Notes under the pieces: model-generated
What the model was told of the DNA's origin: nothing
Seen by the model: only the letters and a program-made list of their open reading frames with translations
Database searches by the model: none
Origin: an uncultured Hydrogenophaga sp.
Lineage (GTDB): Bacteria > Pseudomonadota > Gammaproteobacteria > Burkholderiales > Burkholderiaceae_C
Assembly: GCF_958439165.1 (NCBI RefSeq)
Contig: NZ_OY288130.1
Span: 1-64,000 of the forward strand
Length of the DNA: 64,000 nt
Direction of reading: 5' to 3'
Part shown: one piece after another, positions 39,360-46,959 of the stretch
Position numbering within the stretch: the stretch's first letter is position 1
Layout: each line of letters begins with the position of its first letter
Position numbers and translations under genes: made by a program

Positions 39360-39782
39360 ATGAAGATCCTGCTCGCTGTCGACGGCAGCGCCTACACCAA
39401 GAAGATGCTGGGCTATGTGGCCACCCACGACGAGCTGTTTGCCGCTTCCAACGAGTTCACCCTCGTCACGGCACAGACGCCGCTGCCGCCCCGTGCGCGT
39501 GCCGCCGTGGGCGTGGACATCGCCAACCAGTACTACGCCGATGAAGCCGCGAAGGTCACCGGCCCGGTGGTGAAGTTCCTCAAGCGCCATGGCATCGAGG
39601 CCAAGGTGGTGACCAAGGTCGGGGCCGCCGGCGAGCTCATCGCCAAGACGGCCAACGCCGGCAAGTTCGATCTCGTGATGATGGGTTCGCACGGCCACAG
39701 CGCCCTGGGCAACCTGGTCATGGGCTCGGTGGCCACGCAGGTGCTGGCCCAGTGCAAGGTGCCGGTCCTGCTGGTGCGCTAA
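39360..39782 (+). CDS. Universal stress protein (UspA family)
   Basis: This 140-residue protein is a single UspA domain. It opens with ILLAVDGSAYTKKML and closes with the ATP-binding-type motif MMGSHGHSALGNLVMGSVATQVL, which includes the GxxGx9GS/T pattern, so it probably binds ATP. The ATG follows a GGAGA ribosome-binding site. Its role is general stress survival in the family; no particular trigger is visible. Confidence 0.92.
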   Translation: MKILLAVDGSAYTKKMLGYVATHDELFAASNEFTLVTAQTPLPPRARAAVGVDIANQYYADEAAKVTGPVVKFLKRHGIEAKVVTKVGAAGELIAKTANAGKFDLVMMGSHGHSALGNLVMGSVATQVLAQCKVPVLLVR

Positions 39783-39809
39783 AGCACCGGCAGCGGTCCG
39801 CACCGGCGC

Positions 39810-40451
39810 TCAGCGCTGGCGCAGGCCGTCGAAACAGGTCGAGAGCACCATCTCGATGATCTGTTCGGTGCCGTACTGGCCCGAGGCTTTCAGGAAGCCC
39901 AGTACCGGGTCGCAGGCCCGGGCATACAGGGTGTAGAGCACGGCGATCGGTGGCAGCGCCGTGTTGACGCTGCCGTCGGCCTGGGCCTCCACGATCCAGC
40001 CGCCCAGGCGGTCGCTGACGTCCATCAGGCCATCGACATAAGGCTTGCTGGCGGCCAGCGCGGCGCGCAGGCTGGAGTTCTCGCTTGGCAGCGAAGGCAT
40101 CTCGCCGGCGAGCTGCACCTCCATGGTCCAGCGGGCGACCTCGCGCAGGCGCTGCACCGGCATCAGGCCCGGGCGTGCCTGCAGATCGTCCAGGAATGCC
40201 TGCGCGCGCTGCATGACCTTGACCATGGCGGCGGCGGCCAGGTCTTCCTTGCTCGGGAAATGTTTGTAAAGGCTGGCCTTGGCGATGCCCACCTCGGCGG
40301 CCACTTCGTCGACCGTCATGGCCTCGAAGCCTTTCTCGGCCAGGAGGCGGTTCACGGCGGCCACGATGGCGTCTTCACGGGCCTGGTGCATCTGCTCCCG
40401 GAAACTGCGTTTGACGGGCGGGGTGGCGATGGTGGGCGAAGCGCTGGACAT
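39810..40451 (-). CDS. TetR/AcrR family transcriptional regulator
   Basis: This 213-residue repressor has the TetR helix-turn-helix at about 20-68 (AREDAIVAAVNRLLAEKGFEAMTVDEVAAEVGIAKASLYKHFPSKEDL) and a C-terminal ligand domain. The ATG at 40451 begins MSSASPTIATP. It is divergent from the fasciclin gene (180-bp gap) that holds the inverted repeat at 40508-40523, so autoregulation and control of the neighbour are likely (inference). Confidence 0.92.
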   Translation of the reverse strand: MSSASPTIATPPVKRSFREQMHQAREDAIVAAVNRLLAEKGFEAMTVDEVAAEVGIAKASLYKHFPSKEDLAAAAMVKVMQRAQAFLDDLQARPGLMPVQRLREVARWTMEVQLAGEMPSLPSENSSLRAALAASKPYVDGLMDVSDRLGGWIVEAQADGSVNTALPPIAVLYTLYARACDPVLGFLKASGQYGTEQIIEMVLSTCFDGLRQR

Positions 40452-40507
40452 GGGGAACTTTCGGTGCAATGTCAGGATTGTCACCTTTTGACGGGAACGA
40501 CGCAATT

Positions 40508-40523
40508 CATACCAAGTCGTATG
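40508..40523. promoter_or_regulatory. Candidate TetR operator CATAC-N6-GTATG
   Basis: A 5-bp perfect inverted repeat, with the wider ATACCAAGTCGTAT sequence, sits 57 bp upstream of the TetR ATG and 109 bp upstream of the fasciclin gene. Size and position fit a TetR dimer site. Confidence 0.5.
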
Positions 40524-40631
40524 GATAAATACTGATCGGTTGCGTTTTGATCTTTTCAGGCCAATACTGGCGCTGTCCGTGACATGCATCACGCAAAGCG
40601 GGCATCCATCCACACCCTCGAAAGGACCCTC

Positions 40632-41087
40632 ATGAAGAAGACTCTCGTTGCCGGCTTGCTGGCGTTTGGCGCCATGGTCTCCGCTCAGGCCAAGGACATC
40701 GTCGATACCGCCGTGGCGGCCGGCTCCTTCAAGACCCTGGTCACCGCCGTGCAGGCAGCCGGTCTGGTCGACACGCTCAAGGGCCCGGGCCCGTTCACCG
40801 TGTTCGCGCCCACCGATGAAGCCTTCGCCAAGATCCCGAAGGCCGATCTGGACGCCCTGCTGAAAGACAAGGCCAAGCTGACCGCCGTGCTGACCTACCA
40901 CGTGGTGCCGGGCAAGGTGATGGCCAAGGACGTCAAGGCCGGCAAGGTCAAGACGGTTCAGGGTGGGGAGCTGACCGTCAGCACCACCGGCGGCGTGAAG
41001 GTGGACAACGCCAACGTGGTCAAGACCGACATCGCTGCCGACAACGGCGTGATCCACGTGATCGACACCGTCGTGCTGCCGCGCTGA
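40632..41087 (+). CDS. Secreted fasciclin-domain protein
   Basis: This 151-residue protein has a signal peptide (MKKTLVAGLLAFGAMVSAQA, likely cut after AQA) and one fasciclin domain: DIVDTAVAAGSFKTLVTAV, the H1-like FTVFAPTDEAFAKIP, YHVVPG and the final NGVIHVIDTVVLP. Such small exported fasciclin proteins are thought to aid adhesion or matrix contact. The ATG at 40632 is preferred over 40584, because only it starts the signal peptide. Divergent TetR is the probable regulator. Confidence 0.93.
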   Translation: MKKTLVAGLLAFGAMVSAQAKDIVDTAVAAGSFKTLVTAVQAAGLVDTLKGPGPFTVFAPTDEAFAKIPKADLDALLKDKAKLTAVLTYHVVPGKVMAKDVKAGKVKTVQGGELTVSTTGGVKVDNANVVKTDIAADNGVIHVIDTVVLPR

Positions 41088-41097
41088 TCGGGCAGCT

Positions 41098-42030
41098 TCA
41101 GGCCCCTTGCGCCGCGCGCGCCGGGGGCCGCAGACTTCGGCGCGCTGCCGTGCGCAGCGCCGCCGTCAGGGCCTCCAGGACATCGGAATGGAGGTTCCAG
41201 CAGTGCCAGTGCAGCGGCACATCCAGCCGGTGACGGGGCAGCAGGTTGACCAGCTCCCCGCTGGCCAGCCGGTCCCGGACTCCGAGCTCGGGCAGCACGC
41301 TCACACCCCAGCCCGACGTCACTGCGCGGATCTGCCCCTCGCTCGAAGGCACGAACAGCTGCTTGAGAATGACCCGTGGCAGCTTGAAGGCCTTGGCCAC
41401 AAAGCTGTGCTGCAGGGTGTCCTTGCGGTTGAAGGCCACGAACGGCACCTGGTGGAAGTTGTGCGCCGTGAGCCCTTTGGGCAGGTGCTTGGCCACGAAG
41501 TCCGCATGCGCCACCGCCACGTAGTCCATGGTGCCCAGCGGCTCCATGCGGCAGCCCCGCAGCGCCTGGCCCAGCGAGGTCACACAGCCCAGCACCTGAC
41601 CTTCACGCAACCACTCGTGGGTGAATTCCTGGTCGTCGGTGATGATCTCGATCGGCAGGCCGTCGCGGGCCAGCGCATCGAGTGCCGGCAGTGCCCAGGT
41701 GGCGATGCTGTCGGCGTTGATGGCCACCGAGATCCGCTCGTCCTCGCGGCCACCGGTGCTGCTGGGGGCCAGCTCCTTGAGGTCTTTCTCCAGGTCGGCC
41801 CGCAGCAGGCGCATCATCTTGGCGTGCTTGAGCATGAGCTGCCCCGCCGGTGTGGGCTTGAGGGGCCGGCTGCGCACGATCAGCACCGTACCCACCTGGG
41901 CTTCAAGCGCCCGCAGACGTTGGGAGACCGCCGACTGGGTGATGGAGAGCCGCTGCGCCGCCCGCTCGAACCCGCCCTCCTCGATGATCGCGGCCAGGCA
42001 CTCCAGGGCGTCGGGATCGAAGGTGCTCAT
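41098..42030 (-). CDS. ArgP/IciA-family LysR regulator
   Basis: This 310-residue regulator fits the ArgP branch of LysR proteins (MSTFDPDALECLAAIIEEGGFERAAQRLSITQSAVSQRLRALEAQVG, then SSEGQIRAVTSGWGVSVLP in the effector domain). ArgP normally senses Lys or Arg and switches on the LysE/ArgO exporter. Here its divergent neighbour is a D-amino-acid dehydrogenase gene, so an amino-acid signal for that gene is plausible. A LysE-family gene lies elsewhere in the window (55581-56195). Confidence 0.88.
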   Translation of the reverse strand: MSTFDPDALECLAAIIEEGGFERAAQRLSITQSAVSQRLRALEAQVGTVLIVRSRPLKPTPAGQLMLKHAKMMRLLRADLEKDLKELAPSSTGGREDERISVAINADSIATWALPALDALARDGLPIEIITDDQEFTHEWLREGQVLGCVTSLGQALRGCRMEPLGTMDYVAVAHADFVAKHLPKGLTAHNFHQVPFVAFNRKDTLQHSFVAKAFKLPRVILKQLFVPSSEGQIRAVTSGWGVSVLPELGVRDRLASGELVNLLPRHRLDVPLHWHCWNLHSDVLEALTAALRTAARRSLRPPARAAQGA

Positions 42031-42155
42031 GGTCGGACGGGGAAATTGTTCCCATTAGTCAATCTGATGAGATCGATTTTAGTTTGATTCCGCTTCATTT
42101 CCGAGGGCGGTTTTTCGATACTGCACAGATCACGTTTTCTGATCAGGAGCGCACC

Positions 42156-43508
42156 ATGCGTGTCACGGTTCTGGGTGGGGGCATCATCGGCGTCAGCACG
42201 GCCTGGCACCTGCTGCAGCGCGGCCACGAGGTCACGCTGGTGGATCGCCAGAGCGACGCGGCGCTGGAAACCAGCTTTGCCAATGCCGCGCAGATCTCGG
42301 TGAGCTACTGCGAGCCCTGGGCCAACCGGGAAGCGCCGCTGAAGGCGCTGAAGTGGATGTTCTCGGCCACTTCGCCGCTGCTGTTCCGGCCGCAGCTGGA
42401 CCCGGCCCAGTGGCTCTGGGGCCTGCGGTTCCTCGGCCAGTGCAACGACGAAGCCTTCGTGCGCAACGTGGCCCAGCTGGTGGCCCTGGGCTCCTACAGC
42501 CACGCCGCCCTGAAGGACGTGGTGGCCGCCACCGGCATCGAATACCACCGCCTGGAACGCGGCATCGCGCATTACTACACCGACGAAAAATCCTTCGCCG
42601 GCGCAGCCGCAGCCGCCGCCGTGATGCAGCGCTTCGGCGTGAAGCGGCGCGTGGTCTCGCGCGAGGAGCTGCTGGCCATCGAGCCGGCGCTGCGCGCCTT
42701 CGGCGACCGCATCGTGGGGGGCACCTACACCGAGACCGACGAATCGGGCGATGCCCGCGTGTTCACCCAGGCACTGGCGCAGCGCTGCGCAGAGCAAGGC
42801 GCGCAACTGCTGTGGAACCACGACATCGAGCAGATCGAGCAGCGCGGCGACGAGGTGAGTGCCGTGCGGGTTCGCAGCCGCATCGACGGCCAGTGCCGGA
42901 TGCTCACCGGCGACGCCTTCGTGGTGGCCTGCGGCTCCTATTCCACGCCGCTGCTGCGCAGCATCGGCATCTCGGTACCGATCTACCCGGGCAAGGGCTA
43001 CAGCGCCACCCTGCCGCTGCTGCGCCCGCAGGACGCGCCCTCGGTCAGCATGATCGACGACCAGCTCAAGATCGCCATCTCGCGCCTGGGCGACCAGCTG
43101 CGGGTGGCCGGCACCATCGAGCTCGGCGGCTTCGACCTCTCGCTGGACACGCCGCTGGCGCGGCGCCGCTGCGAGATGCTGGTGCGCCGGATCGAGGCCG
43201 TGTTCCCTGGCGTCGCCGACACCCGCACCCCGGAGGAAGGCGGCAACCCGCAGTTCTGGACCGGCCTGCGCCCGGCCACCCCGACCAACATCCCCCTGAT
43301 CGGTCAGCTGCCGCGCCGGCGGCTGTGGATCAATGCCGGCCACGGCACGCTGGGCTGGACGCACGGCGCCGGCTCGGGCAAGGCGCTGGCCGAACTCATC
43401 AGCGGCGAGCAGCCGGCCATGGACTTCGGTTTCGCCGGGCAGCCCGCCCGCGCTGCCCGATCCTCGGTGGCGGCCGGCGGGCTGAAGGCCGCCTCAGTGC
43501 AGCGCTGA
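42156..43508 (+). CDS. dadA: D-amino acid dehydrogenase
   Basis: This 450-residue FAD enzyme opens with the dinucleotide fold VTVLGGGIIGVSTAWHLLQRGH. It continues through the DadA landmarks GSYSHAALKDVVAATGIEYHRLERGIAHYYTDE, PIYPGKGYSATLPL and the late FAD motif LWINAGHGTLGWTHGAGSGKALAELISG. It oxidises D-amino acids such as D-alanine, passing electrons to the respiratory chain. The ATG at 42156 follows a CAGGAG ribosome-binding site. The end overlaps the convergent hydrolase gene by 15 bp. Confidence 0.94.
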   Translation: MRVTVLGGGIIGVSTAWHLLQRGHEVTLVDRQSDAALETSFANAAQISVSYCEPWANREAPLKALKWMFSATSPLLFRPQLDPAQWLWGLRFLGQCNDEAFVRNVAQLVALGSYSHAALKDVVAATGIEYHRLERGIAHYYTDEKSFAGAAAAAAVMQRFGVKRRVVSREELLAIEPALRAFGDRIVGGTYTETDESGDARVFTQALAQRCAEQGAQLLWNHDIEQIEQRGDEVSAVRVRSRIDGQCRMLTGDAFVVACGSYSTPLLRSIGISVPIYPGKGYSATLPLLRPQDAPSVSMIDDQLKIAISRLGDQLRVAGTIELGGFDLSLDTPLARRRCEMLVRRIEAVFPGVADTRTPEEGGNPQFWTGLRPATPTNIPLIGQLPRRRLWINAGHGTLGWTHGAGSGKALAELISGEQPAMDFGFAGQPARAARSSVAAGGLKAASVQR

Positions 43509-44303
43509 GCGGCCGGCGGTCTCGCCCAGGAAGGCCAGCAGCTGGCCGTCGAAGGCCTCGGGCGCTTCCAGGTTCATGAGATGCCCGATGCCGGGCAGCT
43601 CGACATACCGTGACCCGGGAATCTGGTCGGCCATGTGCCGCATCAGGGCCGGCGGCGCCACCCGGTCGAACTCGCCAGCCACCAGCAGCGTCGGCACGCG
43701 GATCGCGGCCAGTGCGGCCTGCCGGTCAAAACCGGTGAGGCAATCCAGCGCCCGCCGGTAGGTGGCCTCGGGCACCCCGGCCATGCAGTGCTCGGCCAGC
43801 CGCAGCCCCTCGGGCAGTGCACCGGGGCCGACCATGCGCGGCACCAGCCGCTGCGCCATGCCCTGCATGCCCTGGCCGGCATCCAGCGGCGCGGTGCGTT
43901 CGGCCACGAACTGGCGCGCCCAGTCGTCGGCGCTGCGCCCGCTGCCATGGCGGGCAAAGGCCGCCGATGTGCCGCACAGCACCAGCCGACTCACCCGCTG
44001 CGGGTGCCGGGCCACCACTTCCTGGGCCACCATGCCGCCCATGCTGTGCCCCACCAGCACCACCTCCGGACACTGGAGTGCGTCGATCAGGTCGATGCAG
44101 CGCTGGGCCAGACCCTTGAAGGTGTAGGGCTCGATGGGCGCGCTGTGGCCATAGCCGGGCATGTCCCAGGCCACCGCCCGGTAACCGACGGCGGCCAGTG
44201 TCTCGACCTGGGGCGCAAAGGCCAGATGGCCGCCACCGATGCCATGCAGCAGCAGGACGGTGGGGCCATTGCCGAGGGCAGTGAAGGCGGGTATGGGGCT
44301 CAT
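43494..44303 (-). CDS. Alpha/beta hydrolase
   Basis: This 269-residue hydrolase has the oxyanion region LLLHGIGGGH, the nucleophile elbow GHSMGG (Ser about 95), an Asp in VAGEFDRVAPP and a catalytic His in GIGHLMNLE. The sequence style is close to 3-oxoadipate enol-lactonase/esterase relatives, but the substrate is open. An alternative ATG 9 bp upstream (44312) is possible. The gene is divergent from the flavin reductase gene. Confidence 0.88.
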   Translation of the reverse strand: MSPIPAFTALGNGPTVLLLHGIGGGHLAFAPQVETLAAVGYRAVAWDMPGYGHSAPIEPYTFKGLAQRCIDLIDALQCPEVVLVGHSMGGMVAQEVVARHPQRVSRLVLCGTSAAFARHGSGRSADDWARQFVAERTAPLDAGQGMQGMAQRLVPRMVGPGALPEGLRLAEHCMAGVPEATYRRALDCLTGFDRQAALAAIRVPTLLVAGEFDRVAPPALMRHMADQIPGSRYVELPGIGHLMNLEAPEAFDGQLLAFLGETAGRSALH

Positions 44304-44405
44304 GCGGCGCATCTTATCGGCGCAGGGGGGTATCCCTCGGGACGGGGACGGGGACCGCCATGGTCGACAATCGCCTCCCCATCCCGATCGGTTCACCGCA
44401 CCACC

Positions 44406-44921
44406 ATGTCTGCCCACCCCGCCGCCGGCCCCCGGCCGCCCGACTTCTCGACGCGGGCGTTCCGCAGTGCCCTGGGCATGTTCGCCACCGGCGTGACCAT
44501 CGTCACCGCCCGGGCCGCCGACGGCAGCCTGGTCGGGCTCACCGCCAACTCGTTCAACTCGGTGTCGCTGGAGCCGCCGCTGGTGCTCTGGAGCCTGTCG
44601 AAGCAGGCCGGATCGATGGCGGCCCTGGCCAATGGACGGCATTACGCCATCCATGTGCTGGCGTCCGACCAGCAGGCCCTGGCCGAGCGGTTCGCTGCCC
44701 GACACACCGACCGCTGGGCCGGTGTCGACTTCACCGAGAGCATCAGCGGCGTGCCCCTGCTGCCCGGCGTGGCCGCCACGTTCGAATGCTTCAACCGCAG
44801 CCAGTACGCCGAGGGCGATCATGTGATCTTCGTCGGCGAAGTGGAGCGCTGCAGCCACAACCCGGACGTGTCGCCGCTGCTGTTCCACGGCGGACGCTTC
44901 TACACCGAGCACCCGCTCTGA
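44406..44921 (+). CDS. Flavin reductase family protein
   Basis: This 171-residue protein is an FMN-binding split-barrel reductase (FRSALGMFATGVTIVTARAADGSLVGLTANSFNSVSLEPPLVLWSLSK). It typically supplies reduced FMN/FAD to a two-component monooxygenase, but no oxygenase partner is adjacent. The ATG at 44406 follows no clear ribosome-binding site. It is 13 bp before the DMT transporter gene and probably co-transcribed with it. Confidence 0.9.
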   Translation: MSAHPAAGPRPPDFSTRAFRSALGMFATGVTIVTARAADGSLVGLTANSFNSVSLEPPLVLWSLSKQAGSMAALANGRHYAIHVLASDQQALAERFAARHTDRWAGVDFTESISGVPLLPGVAATFECFNRSQYAEGDHVIFVGEVERCSHNPDVSPLLFHGGRFYTEHPL

Positions 44922-44934
44922 CACCGACCCCGCC

Positions 44935-45837
44935 GTGACGACCGCCATCCAGCGCAAGACCCACCTCGACTCCCTGGCCATCACGCTGCTGGTGGTGTGC
45001 TGTGCGTTCTGGGGCTTTCAGCAGATCCTGATCAAGACCACGGTCGACGAGGTGCCGCCGCTGTGGCAGGCCACCATCCGCTTCTGGGGCGCCACCCTGC
45101 TGCTGTGGCTGTGGTGCCGCGCCCGCGGCGTGGCTCTGTTCGAGCGCGACGGCACCCTGTGGCCCGGTCTGCTCGCCGGCCTGCTGTTCGCCGGGGAATT
45201 CGCCTGCATCTACCTGGGCCTGAAGTACACCAGCGCCTCGCGGCTGACGGTGTTCCTCTACACCAGCCCGTTCGTGGTTGCGCTGCTGCTGCCGCGCGTG
45301 GTGCAGACCGAGTCGTTGCGGCGCATCCAGTGGGTGGGGCTGACCATCGCGTTTGCGGCCGTGGCGCTGGCCTTCAGCGAGGGCTTCACCCAGGCGCCGT
45401 CCCAACACTGGATATGGCAGGGCGATGCGCTGGGGCTGGCCGCCGGCATCCTGTGGGGCCTGACCACCCTCACCCTGCGCTCGACCCGCCTGGCCACGGC
45501 GAGTGCCGAAAAGACGCTGTTCTTCCAGGTGGGCATCACCGCGCTGGTGGCGCCCCTGATCTCGCTGACGCTCAACGAGACCTGGAGGCTGGACTATTCA
45601 GCGGCCGCCTGGACATCCATCGGCCTGCAGACCGCCGTGGGTGCGTTCGCCAGCTACCTCACCTGGATGTGGATGCTGCGGCATTACCCCGCCACCCAGA
45701 TGAGCACCTTCACCTTCCTCACGCCGGTGTTTGCACTGGTGTTCGGTGTGGCGCTGCTGGGCGAGCCGCTGACCTGGCAGCTGGTGGCCGCCCTGCTGGG
45801 CGTGGCCACCGGCATCGTGCTGGTCAGCAAACGCTGA
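44935..45837 (+). CDS. EamA/DMT-family transporter
   Basis: This 300-residue protein has ten hydrophobic segments in two EamA repeats (first LAITLLVVCCAFWGFQQILIK, second from GLAAGILWGLTTLTLRSTRLA). EamA exporters move metabolites or amino acids out of the cell; the substrate is not predictable. Translation probably begins at GTG 44935, the only good start at the family N-terminus. Confidence 0.88.
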   Translation: MTTAIQRKTHLDSLAITLLVVCCAFWGFQQILIKTTVDEVPPLWQATIRFWGATLLLWLWCRARGVALFERDGTLWPGLLAGLLFAGEFACIYLGLKYTSASRLTVFLYTSPFVVALLLPRVVQTESLRRIQWVGLTIAFAAVALAFSEGFTQAPSQHWIWQGDALGLAAGILWGLTTLTLRSTRLATASAEKTLFFQVGITALVAPLISLTLNETWRLDYSAAAWTSIGLQTAVGAFASYLTWMWMLRHYPATQMSTFTFLTPVFALVFGVALLGEPLTWQLVAALLGVATGIVLVSKR

Positions 45838-45859
45838 TCGGCCAACCCCGGCTTGGGGG

Positions 45860-46843
45860 TCAGCTCTTCTTCGCGAGGCCCAGGCGTTCGATGGTGGCCT
45901 TCTCGGCCGCGAAGGTCCGCTGCGCGTACGCCGTGTAGTCGGCGGTGTTCATGTAGATGGTGGGCTGGAAGAACTTGTCCAGCGCTGCCTTGACCTCGGG
46001 GTCGTCCAGCGTGGCCTTGAAGGCGTCGTGCAGCACCTTGACCACCGCCGGGTCCATGTTCTTCGGGCCGCCGATGCCGAAGGGCGATTCGGTGATGGTG
46101 TCCCAGCCGCTTTCCTTGACGGTGGGCACGTCGGGGAAGGCCTTGTTGCGCTGGCTGCCCAGGGTGGCGAGCAGACGCAGCTTGCCGCTCTGCACATGCG
46201 GCGCGAATTCGGTGGTGCCGCTCATGACGCGGATGTGGCCGCCCAGGATGGCCTGCATGATCTCGGCCGAACCCTTGAACGGAATCGGGTTGAGCTTGAT
46301 GCCGGCCTTCTCCGAGAACTCCTCGATGGCCAGGTGCGGCGTGGTGCCGGTGCCGGTGTGGCCGTATTCCAGCTTGCCCGGGTTGGCCTTGGCATAGGCC
46401 ACCAGTTCCTTGAGGTTCTTGAACGGTGCGTCGGCGGTGCAGGCGATGCCGAAGGTGTAGCCGGTGAGGCAGACGATGTGGGTGATGTCGGTCACCGGGT
46501 TGAACGGCATGTTCTGCATGTGCGGCAGGCGGTAGATGCCCAGCGGCAGCTGGGTGACGGTGTAGCCGTCGGGCTTGGCCTGCATCATGGCGCTGGCGCC
46601 CAGGGTGCCGCCCACGCCGGGCTTGTTCTCGATGACCACCGGCACGCCCAGGATCTTGCTGGCGCTCTGGCCGAAGGCCCGCATGATGGCGTCGCTGCTG
46701 CCGCCGGCCGGCCAGGGGGCGATCAGCGTGATCGGGCGCGAAGGGAACTTGTCCTGAGCAAACAGCGAGGGCGCTGCCAGCAGGGCGGCACCGCCGGCGG
46801 CCAGGGACAGGGCCTGGCGGCGGTTCGGGTTCGGGTGGGTCAT
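45860..46843 (-). CDS. Bug-family periplasmic solute receptor (tripartite tricarboxylate transporter type)
   Basis: This 327-residue protein is a TctC/Bug receptor (ITLIAPWPAGGSSDAIMRAFGQSASKILGVPVVIENKPGVGGTLGA). The N-terminus NRRQALSLAAGGAALLAAPSLFAQ looks like a Sec or Tat signal cut after FAQ. These receptors bind carboxylates or other small solutes; many occur as orphans in Burkholderiales without TctAB membrane genes, as here. It follows the acetoacetyl-CoA synthetase gene on the same strand after 116 bp, with its own GGAGA ribosome-binding site. Confidence 0.92.
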   Translation of the reverse strand: MTHPNPNRRQALSLAAGGAALLAAPSLFAQDKFPSRPITLIAPWPAGGSSDAIMRAFGQSASKILGVPVVIENKPGVGGTLGASAMMQAKPDGYTVTQLPLGIYRLPHMQNMPFNPVTDITHIVCLTGYTFGIACTADAPFKNLKELVAYAKANPGKLEYGHTGTGTTPHLAIEEFSEKAGIKLNPIPFKGSAEIMQAILGGHIRVMSGTTEFAPHVQSGKLRLLATLGSQRNKAFPDVPTVKESGWDTITESPFGIGGPKNMDPAVVKVLHDAFKATLDDPEVKAALDKFFQPTIYMNTADYTAYAQRTFAAEKATIERLGLAKKS

Positions 46844-46959
46844 CGCGGGTCTCCGGGTGGGTGGTTGTGGTGAACCCGCAAATTACCGCAAGCCGGCCCT
46901 ACCGCCCATCGGGTTGGCCCGAGGGTTGACCCCCGGGGGCGTCGCGCGCGGGACGCGGT

